Shown in pieces: positions 1 to 8,142 of a DNA stretch of 64,000 nucleotides (position 1 is its first letter; each line of letters starts with the position of its first letter). Location of the stretch: NCBI RefSeq assembly GCF_003862485.1, contig NZ_RRCM01000001.1, positions 716,157 to 780,156 of the forward strand, given 5' to 3'. The DNA is from Lachnoanaerobaculum orale (lineage in GTDB: Bacteria; Bacillota; Clostridia; Lachnospirales; Lachnospiraceae). Under the pieces are notes generated by a model, which was not told the DNA's origin, searched no databases, and saw nothing but the letters and a program-made list of their open reading frames with translations. The position numbers and the translations under genes were made by a program.

Positions 1-238
1 AACAGAGCTTGGAGAATATATTCCAAGTATGGGAGAAGAAGTACCGGATTACCTTAACTTTGAAGATATTTCAGGTAGAGGCAGATTATTACTGGAATTC
101 CTGCATAGATATTTTAAATTGTTTCCGGAAGATGTATTTAGGCGAAGTCACTTTTATACAAAGGATGATATAGATAAGTTATATGCGAAGGTACCATGGA
201 ATGAGACTTGGATGTATGAGGATCCTAAAACATTCTAA
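1..238 (+). CDS. 3' part of an unknown gene, first of two paralogous copies
   Basis: The reading frame is open from the left edge to a TAA at 236-238, so the start lies outside the window. The encoded 78 residues match the C-terminal half of the protein at 577-1068 almost exactly, with a few changes (for example FRRSHF against FMEMHF near the end). The two copies are about 830 bp apart. No known domain is recognised. Tandem, slightly diverged copies of small acidic proteins are typical of immunity-gene arrays next to polymorphic toxins, but no toxin is visible here, so that role is only a guess. An internal ATG at 29 exists but is unlikely to be the true start, because similarity to the second copy continues upstream of it. 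Confidence 0.7.
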   Translation, partial: TELGEYIPSMGEEVPDYLNFEDISGRGRLLLEFLHRYFKLFPEDVFRRSHFYTKDDIDKLYAKVPWNETWMYEDPKTF

Positions 239-263
239 ATTATACTATTGATATTTTTTAAGA

Positions 264-296
264 GGAGCTGTTTTATATCTTAACAGCTCTTTTTTA
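264..296 (+). terminator. Rho-independent terminator
   Basis: GAGCTGTT (265-272) pairs with AACAGCTC (282-289) and is followed by a run of T. It lies 26 bp after the stop of the partial first gene. Confidence 0.75.
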
Positions 297-298
297 CT

Positions 299-379
299 AA
301 AAAAGTTGATAAACTTATAGATTGGTTTAGAGAGGTTATAGATGAGATGATAGAGGAAGGGGAATACGATGAAATATGA
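299..379 (+). pseudogene. C-terminal remnant of an unknown protein upstream of kptA
   Basis: An open frame with no start codon encodes an acidic, helix-like tail (KLIDWFREVIDEMIEEGEYD) ending at TGA 377-379. The stop overlaps the start of the kptA fragment at 369, the arrangement of two translationally coupled genes. It starts directly after a terminator, so the upstream part of the gene was probably deleted. The parent family is not recognised. Confidence 0.4.
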
Positions 380-494
380 AGAATTAAGTAAGGAAGTTTC
401 ATACGCACTTCGCCATGCACCTTGGGAGTATGAACTTGAAATGGATGAAGAAGGCTGGGTAAGTATTGACGCAATATATAATATGCCTGAATAG
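369..494 (+). pseudogene. kptA: Truncated RNA 2'-phosphotransferase (KptA/Tpt1) N-terminus
   Basis: Forty-one codons run from ATG 369 to TAG 492-494. The peptide has the signature KptA/Tpt1 beginning: an L-S-K element, then YALRHAP with the conserved Arg-His pair (R15, H16), then E-L-(E)-M-D-E-E-G-W-V, matching the family's leucine-x-x-D/E-x-x-G-W/Y-V segment. Intact KptA is about 180 residues and transfers an internal RNA 2'-phosphate to NAD+, so the remaining catalytic core is missing. The fragment cannot be active and is read as a deletion remnant. It is fused after its stop to the tail of another gene (495-560). The identification is from motif memory only. Confidence 0.6.
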
Positions 495-560
495 GACGCA
501 AGGTGGATTTACAAAAATCCTGATACATATAAAGAGAAAAGTAAATATTTAAAAAATTAG
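495..560 (+). pseudogene. C-terminal remnant resembling the paralogs at 1-238 and 577-1068
   Basis: Directly after the kptA stop, the same frame continues for 21 codons to TAG at 558-560. Its WIYKNPDTY aligns with WMYEDPKTF, the last residues of both neighbouring paralogs. This suggests a third, more diverged copy whose body has been deleted, bringing its tail against the kptA start. The match covers only nine residues. Confidence 0.35.
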
Positions 561-576
561 GGAGTATATTAAGATA

Positions 577-1068
577 ATGGGAGCATCGGCATCGTTATTT
601 AGAAAAGGTAAATATGTAACAGAAAAAGACTTGGATATAATAATTGATATATTTACCAAGATGAAGTTTTATTCAAGTGGCATAGATAAAGAAAAATTAA
701 GTAAAGGCGAATGCTTTAGTATTAGCTTTACTAATGATCATTGGAGAAGAAGATGGGATGATGACGATTATCAATGGGATTCACTGGATGATAATGACCA
801 TATTATAATTTACTTCTATCCTAATGTGGAAATAGAGCTTGGAGAATATATTCCAAGTATGGGAGAAGAAGTACCGGATTACCTTAACTTTGAAGATATT
901 TCAGGTAGAGGCAGATTATTACTGGAATTTTTGCATAGATATTTTAAATTGTTTCCGGAAGATGTATTTATGGAAATGCACTTTTATACAAAGGATGATA
1001 TAGATAAGTTATATGCGAAGGTACCATGGAATGAGATTTGGATGTATGAGGATCCAAAAACTTTTTGA
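577..1068 (+). CDS. Unknown 163-residue acidic protein, second tandem copy
   Basis: Intact ORF with ATG at 577 and a GGAG at 561-564 in the usual ribosome-binding position. The protein is soluble and rich in Asp, Trp and Tyr (a WRRRWDDDDYQWD stretch near residue 60), with no signal peptide or membrane segment. The last 78 residues are duplicated at the left edge of the window. No catalytic motif is visible and the family is not recognised. Tandem duplication with nearby gene debris (kptA fragment, third tail) fits an immunity-protein or phage-related accessory locus, but that is inference from context only. Confidence 0.7.
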   Translation: MGASASLFRKGKYVTEKDLDIIIDIFTKMKFYSSGIDKEKLSKGECFSISFTNDHWRRRWDDDDYQWDSLDDNDHIIIYFYPNVEIELGEYIPSMGEEVPDYLNFEDISGRGRLLLEFLHRYFKLFPEDVFMEMHFYTKDDIDKLYAKVPWNEIWMYEDPKTF

Positions 1069-1087
1069 TTTATACGTATAAAAAATA

Positions 1088-1114
1088 AGAGCCGGTCAAA
1101 TAATGGCCGACTCT
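1088..1114. terminator. Hairpin between convergent genes
   Basis: AGAGCCGGTC pairs with GGCCGACTCT, with one mismatch and one G-T pair, and an AT-rich loop. It lies between the stop of the plus-strand unknown gene (1068) and the stop of the minus-strand membrane protein (1149), and probably ends transcription from both sides. Confidence 0.6.
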
Positions 1115-1148
1115 ATTTATTTGCTGTTTATGTAGAGAAAACGAAAAT

Positions 1149-1928
1149 TTAGTGCTTCTCATACAGATAATCATCATTTTTCTTTGGCGGCTTTTCATTT
1201 AAGTTGCCCACGTCAAAGGTAGTCTCATCTGAGATATCATTCTCATTGTTTTGTCTCTCATCAACCAGAATATCGTTTACCTCGGTTCCCTCGGCGGAAA
1301 TAAGCTTGGTCTGATTGATTTCACTGTTGTTAAAGTCTACAGCACCTTGATTTCCGGCGGTATCTGAAACATATGCCTTTATACCGTAGGTGTCAAAATC
1401 AAAAGTGGCTCTGCCTTCGTCCTTATCAAGCTTTGTAGGCAATATCTTTTTGTCATTGCTGTCTATCGCATATATATTGTCATAGTCGATATCGGAATGT
1501 GTGTCCTCAAAGGTTATATTCAGCTCACCCTTTTTTACAAGCTGTGCAAATATGGTAGGAGCGGTCGAGTCTATCTTGTCAATCTTTTCATATATGGTCT
1601 GTGACATAGTATTAAGATTGGTTGCCACCACCTCCAAAGTACCGTTTTTTGTAGCTGTAGCCTCATATGTATTACCGTTTTTTGTAAAGGAGAGAGGCTC
1701 ATTGTCAAGCGTCATAGTGAAACTTTTTAAAGGGAAAAAGCTTTTTTGTACCACCTTGATATCAACAGTTTTTGAGTTCTCCACCGCCTCTACAGAAACT
1801 TCAAACTTAGGCTGTGATGTAACTGCAAAAAATATGATTACATTTACGAATATAAATGCTATTATATACTTGAGTTTTGAAAACCTCCTTTTTTTAGGTT
1901 TTTCATTTACATTGGTTTCATCTGCCAT
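1149..1928 (-). CDS. Unknown single-pass membrane protein with Ig-like extracellular part
   Basis: 259 residues. A basic N-terminus (KPKKRRFSKLK, residues 10-20) precedes one membrane segment (about residues 21-38), so the rest should be outside the cell. The exterior part is rich in beta-type sequence and contains D-S-T-A-P-T followed later by YGIKAYVSDTAGNQG, the pattern of bacterial Ig-like domains that carry a conserved D-x-x-G-N motif. The last 60 residues are polar and probably disordered. No enzyme motif is visible. It is a monocistronic minus-strand gene divergent from the HD hydrolase. A role in the envelope is inferred from topology only. Confidence 0.7.
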   Translation of the reverse strand: MADETNVNEKPKKRRFSKLKYIIAFIFVNVIIFFAVTSQPKFEVSVEAVENSKTVDIKVVQKSFFPLKSFTMTLDNEPLSFTKNGNTYEATATKNGTLEVVATNLNTMSQTIYEKIDKIDSTAPTIFAQLVKKGELNITFEDTHSDIDYDNIYAIDSNDKKILPTKLDKDEGRATFDFDTYGIKAYVSDTAGNQGAVDFNNSEINQTKLISAEGTEVNDILVDERQNNENDISDETTFDVGNLNEKPPKKNDDYLYEKH

Positions 1929-2042
1929 AGATAATCCTCACTTTCACTTGTACAAGCAATCTTTGACTAGAATAGCAGACTTAAAATAAAACTTCAAGTT
2001 AAAATTTGCATAATAGTAATATAAGAAAATAAAGGAGTTGTT

Positions 2043-2591
2043 ATGATAGAAAAAGCGGTGAAATTTGCTACAAAGGCACATGAAGGCCAGTTTAGAAAAG
2101 GGACTGAAATACCTTATATCACACATCCGCTTGAGGTATGTTCGATAGTATCACTGATGACCGACGATATAGATGTAAGATGTGCGGCTCTGCTTCATGA
2201 TACCGTGGAGGATACGCCTGTGACAGTTGAAGATATTAGAGAGAATTTCGGCAAAAGAGTGGCAGCTCTTGTAAGTAAGGAATCTGAAGATAAGTCAAAG
2301 TCATGGATTGAGAGAAAGACACATACATTGGAGCATTTGAAAAAAGAATGTATTGAGGTCAAAATGATAACCTTGGGAGACAAGCTGTCAAATATGAGAG
2401 CCTCCGCCAGAGATTTCTTGGCTTTCGGAGACGAATTTTTATTAAAGTTCAATGAAAAGGACAAGGTAAAGCAGGGTATGTACTATTTCGGCATACTGGA
2501 TTCTATAAAAGAGCTGGAGGACTGCGGGTTTTATAAGGAGTATGAGAAACTCTGTAATTTTGTATTTGGAGATGTGAAAGAGAAGATATGA
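2043..2591 (+). CDS. HD-domain phosphohydrolase, RelA/SpoT hydrolase-like
   Basis: 182 residues with ATG at 2043 and AAAGGAG just upstream. The sequence follows the (p)ppGpp hydrolase/MESH1 pattern: ATKAHEGQFRKG with the first His, then YITHPLEV (residues 25-32), the HD motif in AALLHDTVEDT (HD at about 52-53), and KLSNM near residue 118, the conserved late K-L-x-N/D-x. There is no synthetase, TGS or ACT domain, so it corresponds to a small alarmone hydrolase or a related nucleotide pyrophosphohydrolase. The stop overlaps the start of nadE by four bases, so the two are translationally coupled. The actual substrate cannot be told from sequence. Confidence 0.85.
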   Translation: MIEKAVKFATKAHEGQFRKGTEIPYITHPLEVCSIVSLMTDDIDVRCAALLHDTVEDTPVTVEDIRENFGKRVAALVSKESEDKSKSWIERKTHTLEHLKKECIEVKMITLGDKLSNMRASARDFLAFGDEFLLKFNEKDKVKQGMYYFGILDSIKELEDCGFYKEYEKLCNFVFGDVKEKI

Positions 2592-4501
2592 GAGACGGTT
2601 TTGTAAGAGTTGCAAGTGTAACACCAGATATCAGAGTATGTGATGTAGCATATAATAAGGAAAATATAAAAAAGGCGATTGAAAAAGAATGGGAACATAA
2701 AAGCAAAATCATAGTGTTTCCCGAGCTTTGCCTTACAGGCTATACCTGCAATGACTTATTTTTTCAAGATATACTGATTAGTGAAGCAAAGAAAGCTTTA
2801 AAGGAGATTGTAGAGTTTACATCAGGTCATAAGTCGGTTGTATTTATCGGTTTGCCGCTTGATTTTAAGGGAAAACTTTACAATGTTGTTGCGGCAATAT
2901 CCGACGGTGTGCTTTTAGGTTTTATAAACAAGCTGAATTTGCCGAACTACGGCGAGTTCTACGAGGAGAGATACTTTAACAGAGGTTTTGAGGAGCCTGT
3001 ATGGGTGGATTTCTTTGACAATGTGGTACCTATGGGAGCAAATATACTCTTTGAGTGTACCAACTTTCAGGGGCTTACAATCGCAGGTGAAATCTGTGAG
3101 GACCTTTGGGTAGCCGATCCGCCAAGTGTGTCTCATGCGCTTGCAGGTGCAAATGTTATTATAAACGCTTCGGCATCAAACGATATAGTAGGCAAAAAAG
3201 CTTACAGAGATCTGCTTATAAGCAATCAGTCAAAGAAACTTATATGCGGCTATATCTATGCCAATGCAGGTGAGGGCGAGTCCACACAGGATCTTGTATT
3301 CGGAGGTCAGGGCATTATTGCGGAAAATGGTAAGATATTGGCGGAAAGCAACAGATTCAAAAATGAGGCTGTAAGAATTGAGATAGATATTAACAGGCTG
3401 AATTTGGAGAGAAGAAAACAAACCACTTTTAAGACCTGTGATGATGAAGGGTATTTTAAGGCCGAGTTTGAGCTTGATATAGAAGAACTTGAGCTTAAAA
3501 GAAGCTTTGACCCTAAGCCTTTTGTACCGGACGATCCTACAAAGAGGAGTGAAAGATGTGAGGAAATACTTACAATACAGGCACTCGGACTGAAGAAGAG
3601 ATTGGTTCACACAGGTATAAAAAATGTGGTACTGGGTATTTCGGGAGGTCTTGACTCCACGTTGGCGCTTTTGGTATGTGTAAAGACATTTGAGATGTTG
3701 GGGCTTGATAAGAGCGGAATAAAGGCTGTTACAATGCCTGGCTTCGGAACTACGGACAGGACATATAATAATGCCTGTGAACTTACAAAGAGCTTAGGTG
3801 CAAGTCTTGAAGAGATTTCTATTGTAGAGTCGATAAAGAGGCATTTTATTGATATTAAGCATGATATAAATGTGAAGGATGTCACATATGAGAATGCACA
3901 GGCAAGAGAGAGAACACAGATTCTGATGGATATTGCAAACAGGGATAACGGGCTTGTGGTAGGAACGGGAGACTTGTCTGAACTGGTACTTGGTTGGGCT
4001 ACATATAACGGAGACCATATGTCGATGTACGGCGTGAACGCTTCCATACCGAAGACATTGGTAAGACATCTGGTAAATTACTATGCCGATACTCTAAGCA
4101 ATAAAAGGATTGCAGATATTCTCTATGATATTTTGTATACACCCGTATCCCCTGAACTTTTACCGCCTGAAAACGGTGAGATAGCACAAAAGACCGAGGA
4201 TTTGGTGGGACCTTATGAGTTGCATGATTTCTTTTTATACAATGTATTAAGGTTCGGATTTATGCCGTCAAAGATATACAGAATGGCAAAAGCGGCATTT
4301 GATAAAGAGTATGATTATGAGGCTGTACTGAAGTGGCTTAAGGTATTTTATAAGAGATTCTTTGCACAGCAGTTTAAGAGGTCAACTCTGCCTGACGGAC
4401 CTAAGGTGGGAAGTATAGCCGTATCTCCGAGAGGCGACTTAAGGATGCCCAGCGATGCAAGCAGATACCTTTGGGAGCAGGATTTGGAGAATATAAAATG
4501 A
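2588..4501 (+). CDS. nadE: Glutamine-dependent NAD+ synthetase
   Basis: 637 residues, the usual size of the two-domain enzyme. The N-terminal nitrilase-like glutaminase domain shows its catalytic triad in context: Glu in VFPELCLTGY, Lys in NKLNLPNYGEF and Cys in GEICEDLW. The C-terminal synthetase domain has the PP-loop GISGGLDST (near residue 350) and later LSELVLGWATYNGD. It makes NAD+ from deamido-NAD, ATP and glutamine, the last step of NAD synthesis in the cytoplasm. The start overlaps the upstream HD gene and the stop overlaps the SpoU methylase start, so all three are coupled. The pncB and nudC genes at 45-48 kb belong to the same NAD pathway. Confidence 0.97.
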   Translation: MRDGFVRVASVTPDIRVCDVAYNKENIKKAIEKEWEHKSKIIVFPELCLTGYTCNDLFFQDILISEAKKALKEIVEFTSGHKSVVFIGLPLDFKGKLYNVVAAISDGVLLGFINKLNLPNYGEFYEERYFNRGFEEPVWVDFFDNVVPMGANILFECTNFQGLTIAGEICEDLWVADPPSVSHALAGANVIINASASNDIVGKKAYRDLLISNQSKKLICGYIYANAGEGESTQDLVFGGQGIIAENGKILAESNRFKNEAVRIEIDINRLNLERRKQTTFKTCDDEGYFKAEFELDIEELELKRSFDPKPFVPDDPTKRSERCEEILTIQALGLKKRLVHTGIKNVVLGISGGLDSTLALLVCVKTFEMLGLDKSGIKAVTMPGFGTTDRTYNNACELTKSLGASLEEISIVESIKRHFIDIKHDINVKDVTYENAQARERTQILMDIANRDNGLVVGTGDLSELVLGWATYNGDHMSMYGVNASIPKTLVRHLVNYYADTLSNKRIADILYDILYTPVSPELLPPENGEIAQKTEDLVGPYELHDFFLYNVLRFGFMPSKIYRMAKAAFDKEYDYEAVLKWLKVFYKRFFAQQFKRSTLPDGPKVGSIAVSPRGDLRMPSDASRYLWEQDLENIK

Positions 4502-5280
4502 TTACTTCCACATCCAACAAAAAGATAAAAGAGCTTGTAGCAATGGTCAAAAAAAGCAGTATCGGAAAGAAAAAGAATGCCTACATTATAGAAGGAATCA
4601 GGATGTTTAGCGAACTGAAGCCTGAAGAGATACTCGAGGTTTTTGTAAGCGAAAGTTTTGAAAACGAAAATAAAAGCTTGATTAAGGATATTTTTCCCGA
4701 GTATGAGACTGTAAGTGACAGAGTATTTGACTCAATATCCGATACAAAGACACCTCAGGGAGTTTTGGCGGTTGCAAAAAGAAAAGAGTATACACTTGAG
4801 GGTATACTAAAAAATGCCCAAGAGCCGTTTAGTTTATTGATACTTGACGGCTTACAAGACCCCGGAAATCTGGGCACGTTGGTCAGAGCCGGAGAAGGCG
4901 CCGGAGTAAGCGGTATTATTATGAGTGAAAATACTGTGGATATTTACAATCCTAAGGTGATACGATCTACAATGGGTTCAATATTCAGAGTTCCTTTCAT
5001 ATATGTAAAGGATTTGAAGGAAGTAATAGATAAGCTTAATTCAAAAGGTATTGCAGTATATGCAAGCAGTCTTGAAGGCGCTATGGAATATGACAGGCTT
5101 GATTATAAAAAAGATATCGCCTTTATAATAGGAAATGAAGCGGCGGGAATATCAAAAGAGATACTTGATATAACGGATAAAAAGATAAAAATACCTATGC
5201 TTGGTGAGGTTGAATCACTGAATGCCGCGGTAGCCGGAAGTATACTTATGTATGAGGCTGCAAGGCAGAGAAGATTATAA
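4498..5280 (+). CDS. SpoU/TrmH-family RNA 2'-O-methyltransferase
   Basis: 260 residues from the ATG at 4498, which overlaps the nadE stop (ATGA). An in-frame ATG at 4471 lies inside nadE and is less likely. The C-terminal SPOUT knot motifs are all present: NLGTLVRAGEGAGV, then SENTVDIYNPKVIRSTMGS, then GNEAAGIS, and finally ESLNAAVAGSILMYEA. The N-terminal part carries the KKIKELVAM...YIIEGIRMF pattern of the substrate-binding domain. It uses SAM to methylate a ribose in tRNA or 23S rRNA. The family splits into several specificities (RlmB-, TrmH-, TsnR-like) that cannot be separated here. Confidence 0.92.
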   Translation: MITSTSNKKIKELVAMVKKSSIGKKKNAYIIEGIRMFSELKPEEILEVFVSESFENENKSLIKDIFPEYETVSDRVFDSISDTKTPQGVLAVAKRKEYTLEGILKNAQEPFSLLILDGLQDPGNLGTLVRAGEGAGVSGIIMSENTVDIYNPKVIRSTMGSIFRVPFIYVKDLKEVIDKLNSKGIAVYASSLEGAMEYDRLDYKKDIAFIIGNEAAGISKEILDITDKKIKIPMLGEVESLNAAVAGSILMYEAARQRRL

Positions 5281-5288
5281 TTTAAATA

Positions 5289-5317
5289 TTGCATATTTAT
5301 ACATATAAGCGTATAAT
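5289..5317 (+). promoter_or_regulatory. argF promoter with possible ArgR operator
   Basis: TTGCAT (5289-5294), a 17-bp spacer and a perfect TATAAT (5312-5317) form a strong sigma-A-type promoter 33 bp before argF. The spacer begins with TGCATATTTATACA (5290-5303), which matches the ARG-box pattern TGAAT-WWWW-ATTCA with two mismatches. ArgR repression when arginine is plentiful is therefore plausible but unproven. Confidence 0.7.
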
Positions 5318-5349
5318 AATAGATATCACAGTTTAAGAGAGGTATTTAT

Positions 5350-6297
5350 ATGAATTTATTTGGAAGAAATTTTCTCACATTGAAAGATTATACAAGAGAA
5401 GAGATAGAGTATCTGCTTGATTTGGCTATGAAGCTTAAGGTGGATAAGAAAAAGGGTATCACAGGTGACAGACTCAAGGGTAAAAATATAGCTTTGCTTT
5501 TTGAGAAGCCTTCAACCAGAACAAGATGTGCCTTTGTTGTAGGTGCAAGAGATGAAGGCGGATTTCCGGAGTATCTCGGAAAGGACGACATACAGCTCGG
5601 ACATAAGGAAAGCGTTGCGGATACCGCAAGAGTTCTTGGCAGGATGTTTGACGGTATAGAGTTCAGGGGATTTAAGCATTCCACGGTTGAAGAGCTTGCA
5701 AAGTATGCAGGTGTGCCTGTATGGAACGGTCTGACGGACGAATATCACCCTACACAAATACTTGCAGATTTACTTACAATGAGAGAGTATTTCGGAAAGC
5801 TTGAAGGGCTGAATTTTGTATATGTGGGTGACGGCAGAAACAATATGGCAAACTCACTTATGATAGGAATGACAAAGCTTGGCGTGAATATGACAATTTT
5901 GGCACCGAAGAGCCTGCATCCAAGTGAAGAACTTGTAAACCTGTGTAAGGGATATGCAAAAGAATCGGGAGCAAAGCTTAATATAAGCGATGACTTGGAT
6001 GCGGTTAAAGGCGCCGATGTGATATATACCGATGTATGGGCTTCTATGGGAGAAGAGGACAAGGCAAAGGAGAGAATAGAGCTTTTAAGGCCTTATCAGG
6101 TCAATAAGGAGCTGATGGATAAAACAGGAAAGGACAGCACAATATTTATGCACTGCCTGCCTGCAGTAAAGGGCTATGAAGTCACTGAAGATGTTTTTGA
6201 AAGTGACAAATCGGTAGTGTTTGACGAGGCGGAAAACCGCATGCACACTATTAAGGCGGTGATGGTGGCTACATTAGGTAGGGAAGATGACAAGTAG
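5350..6297 (+). CDS. argF: Ornithine carbamoyltransferase
   Basis: 315 residues, the normal length. The carbamoyl phosphate site [10 protein letters not shown] and the ornithine-loop motif HCLPA (near residue 270) are both intact, as are [10 protein letters not shown] and the [13 protein letters not shown] end. It joins carbamoyl phosphate to ornithine to give citrulline in arginine synthesis, or runs in reverse in the arginine deiminase pathway. No other arg or arc genes are nearby, so the direction used cannot be decided from context. The gene has its own promoter and its stop overlaps the start of the next small membrane gene by 11 bases. Confidence 0.97.
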   Translation: MNLFGRNFLTLKDYTREEIEYLLDLAMKLKVDKKKGITGDRLKGKNIALLFEKPSTRTRCAFVVGARDEGGFPEYLGKDDIQLGHKESVADTARVLGRMFDGIEFRGFKHSTVEELAKYAGVPVWNGLTDEYHPTQILADLLTMREYFGKLEGLNFVYVGDGRNNMANSLMIGMTKLGVNMTILAPKSLHPSEELVNLCKGYAKESGAKLNISDDLDAVKGADVIYTDVWASMGEEDKAKERIELLRPYQVNKELMDKTGKDSTIFMHCLPAVKGYEVTEDVFESDKSVVFDEAENRMHTIKAVMVATLGREDDK

Positions 6298-6574
6298 AAG
6301 ACGACAGGGTTTTCTTTTAATCAGGGATGTTTTGCATATCATACTGGCGATTGCCATTATTGTGATGGTTGTATTTGCTTTTTTGGCACCGACAAAATAT
6401 GCAATATTTTTCCCGTTGATATTTTTATTATTTTCAATAAACTGTTTACTGGATTCAATAAAGTACTTTAAGAATGAAGAACATCACAAGTACGGATTTA
6501 TAAGAGCAACGGTAATGTTTGCACTGTTTTTATTTATGCTTTTGATGTCTACAATCGGATTTTTGAACCTGTAA
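6287..6574 (+). CDS. Small membrane protein of unknown function
   Basis: 95 residues. Three hydrophobic segments are evident (about residues 13-30, 38-55 and 72-93), separated by a polar stretch [12 protein letters not shown]. The N-terminus is basic (TSRRRQG). It overlaps the 3' end of argF by 11 bases and is followed by a terminator, so it is probably co-transcribed with argF. No family was recognised. Linkage to argF need not mean a role in arginine metabolism. Confidence 0.7.
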   Translation: MTSRRRQGFLLIRDVLHIILAIAIIVMVVFAFLAPTKYAIFFPLIFLLFSINCLLDSIKYFKNEEHHKYGFIRATVMFALFLFMLLMSTIGFLNL

Positions 6575-6583
6575 GTTAAAATG

Positions 6584-6612
6584 CCCGGAATTAAGTTTCC
6601 GGGTGTTTTTAA
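6584..6612 (+). terminator. Rho-independent terminator of the argF operon
   Basis: CCCGGAA (6584-6590) pairs with TTCCGGG (6597-6603), followed by TGTTTTT. It separates the argF unit from the dcw cluster. Confidence 0.85.
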
Positions 6613-6630
6613 TTTTAAGAATATAAAAAC

Positions 6631-6659
6631 TTGATTTTTTTGGCAGACTGTTCTAATAT
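6631..6659 (+). promoter_or_regulatory. Promoter of the dcw cluster
   Basis: TTGATT (6631-6636), a 17-bp spacer and TAATAT (6654-6659) lie 64 bp upstream of the chosen rsmH start, just after the argF-operon terminator. No mraZ gene and no repeated MraZ-type boxes are present between this promoter and rsmH. Confidence 0.65.
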
Positions 6660-6723
6660 CTTAGTGGTGATAGAGCCGGGATTTTACAGGTTCTATGCGG
6701 TTATATATAGGATGGGATTTTTT

Positions 6724-7659
6724 ATGGTTTTTAGTCACAAGTCGGTACTGTTGGATGAGGTGATAGAATCTTTGAATATCAAACCTGACGGTTACTATGT
6801 GGACGGTACTCTGGGAGGAGGAGGTCATGCCCTGGAGGTCGTAAAAAGACTTGAGGGCGGTAAACTTATAGGTATAGATCAAGATGCGGATGCTATAAAA
6901 GCTGCAACACAGAGATTGATTGATTACCAAAATAGGGTTATAATAGTAAGAGATAACTACGTCAATATTGAAAATATATTGAAAAGAGAGGGTATCGAAA
7001 AGGTTGACGGTATATATGTCGACTTGGGAGTTTCATCATATCAGCTGGATGCGGCAGAGAGAGGTTTTACCTACAGATTTGATGCACCTCTTGATATGAG
7101 GATGGATGACAGAAACGAGCTTAAAGCATCCGATATTGTCAATGACTATTCGGAGACTGAGCTTTTTCACGTCATCAGAGATTACGGTGAGGACAGGTTT
7201 GCAAAGAATATTGCAAAGCATATCGTAGCCTACAGAAACAAAAAAAGAATTGAGACAACATTTGAATTGGTGGACATTATAAAGTCCGCAATTCCGATGA
7301 AGATACAAGTTACAGGCGGGCATCCTGCAAAGAGAACATTTCAGGCTATAAGGATTGAACTTAACAAAGAGCTTGAAGTTTTGAAGGATTCACTGAATGT
7401 AATGATTGAACTGTTAAACCCGGGAGGCAGATTGTCCGTTATCACATTTCATTCTCTTGAAGACAGGATAGTGAAACAGGCATTCAAAAAGGCGGAGTCT
7501 CCATGTATCTGTCCGAAGAATTTCCCCGTATGTGTATGTGGGAATAAGTCAAAGGGAAGAGTGATTACAAGAAAGGCTGTTTTGCCGAGTGAAAAGGAGT
7601 TGGAAGAGAACTCCAGAGCAAAAAGTGCTAAACTTAGGGTATTTGAAAAGGGAGTCTAA
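6724..7659 (+). CDS. rsmH: 16S rRNA m4C1402 methyltransferase RsmH (MraW)
   Basis: The frame is open from 6631, but the family begins with [15 protein letters not shown], which fits the ATG at 6724 with GGATGGGA six bases upstream. That gives 311 residues, the usual length. The SAM-binding loop is [10 protein letters not shown] (about residues 22-31). The C-terminal part has [15 protein letters not shown] and the cysteine-rich [13 protein letters not shown] typical of the family. It methylates N4 of C1402 in 16S rRNA in the decoding centre. It opens the division and cell wall cluster, as in most Firmicutes, here without the usual preceding mraZ. Confidence 0.96.
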   Translation: MVFSHKSVLLDEVIESLNIKPDGYYVDGTLGGGGHALEVVKRLEGGKLIGIDQDADAIKAATQRLIDYQNRVIIVRDNYVNIENILKREGIEKVDGIYVDLGVSSYQLDAAERGFTYRFDAPLDMRMDDRNELKASDIVNDYSETELFHVIRDYGEDRFAKNIAKHIVAYRNKKRIETTFELVDIIKSAIPMKIQVTGGHPAKRTFQAIRIELNKELEVLKDSLNVMIELLNPGGRLSVITFHSLEDRIVKQAFKKAESPCICPKNFPVCVCGNKSKGRVITRKAVLPSEKELEENSRAKSAKLRVFEKGV

Positions 7660-8142
7660 ATGAAAGAAATTAAAAGAAAAAAGCAAGGAATAAGAAGAGC
7701 CGGTGTACAAACAGAGTACTACACTGAGGGCAATGTTGTAAGAAAGCTTGAAAGTGCATACCCGCAGACATGGGAAGAAGAGTCGCCAAGCAAAAAAGTA
7801 AGGAAAAACAGAGAAAAGATGCTTTCTATGAATTTTCCTTATCTTGTTGTGCTGTCTGCAGCGATGGTAGTCGTATTGGCGCTTTGTGCAAACTATATTT
7901 CAGTACAGTCACGTCTTACTTCCGCTATAAAGGAAGCTCAGAAAAACGAGTCAAATCTTGAAAAGTTAAAAGATGAGAATGACTCCGCCGAAAATATGAT
8001 AGCAACTTATTTGGATTTGGATCATATAAAGGATGTGGCTATGAATAAGCTTGGTATGGTTTATGCCAAGAAAAATCAGGTTATAACATACGAAAAAACG
8101 GAAAATGAATATGTCAGACAATTCGATGAAATCCCAAGATAA
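7660..8142 (+). CDS. ftsL: FtsL-like division protein
   Basis: 160 residues, starting immediately after the rsmH stop. A long basic cytoplasmic N-terminus (about 60 residues) precedes one membrane segment (about 59-79), then a coiled-coil-like stretch (SRLTSAIKEAQKNESNLEKLKDEN) and a conserved tail KDVAMNKLGMVYAKKNQVITYE that matches the end of the FtsL domain. FtsL works with FtsB/DivIC and FtsQ/DivIB to recruit septal synthases. Sequence similarity in this family is low; assignment depends on topology and position between rsmH and the PBP gene. Confidence 0.85.
   Translation: MKEIKRKKQGIRRAGVQTEYYTEGNVVRKLESAYPQTWEEESPSKKVRKNREKMLSMNFPYLVVLSAAMVVVLALCANYISVQSRLTSAIKEAQKNESNLEKLKDENDSAENMIATYLDLDHIKDVAMNKLGMVYAKKNQVITYEKTENEYVRQFDEIPR

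Noticed and set aside
1501-1989. 162-codon plus-strand ORF
   Set aside because: It is antisense to the membrane protein at 1149-1928, has no RBS and no domain; the minus-strand gene has a clear topology and an Ig-like motif.
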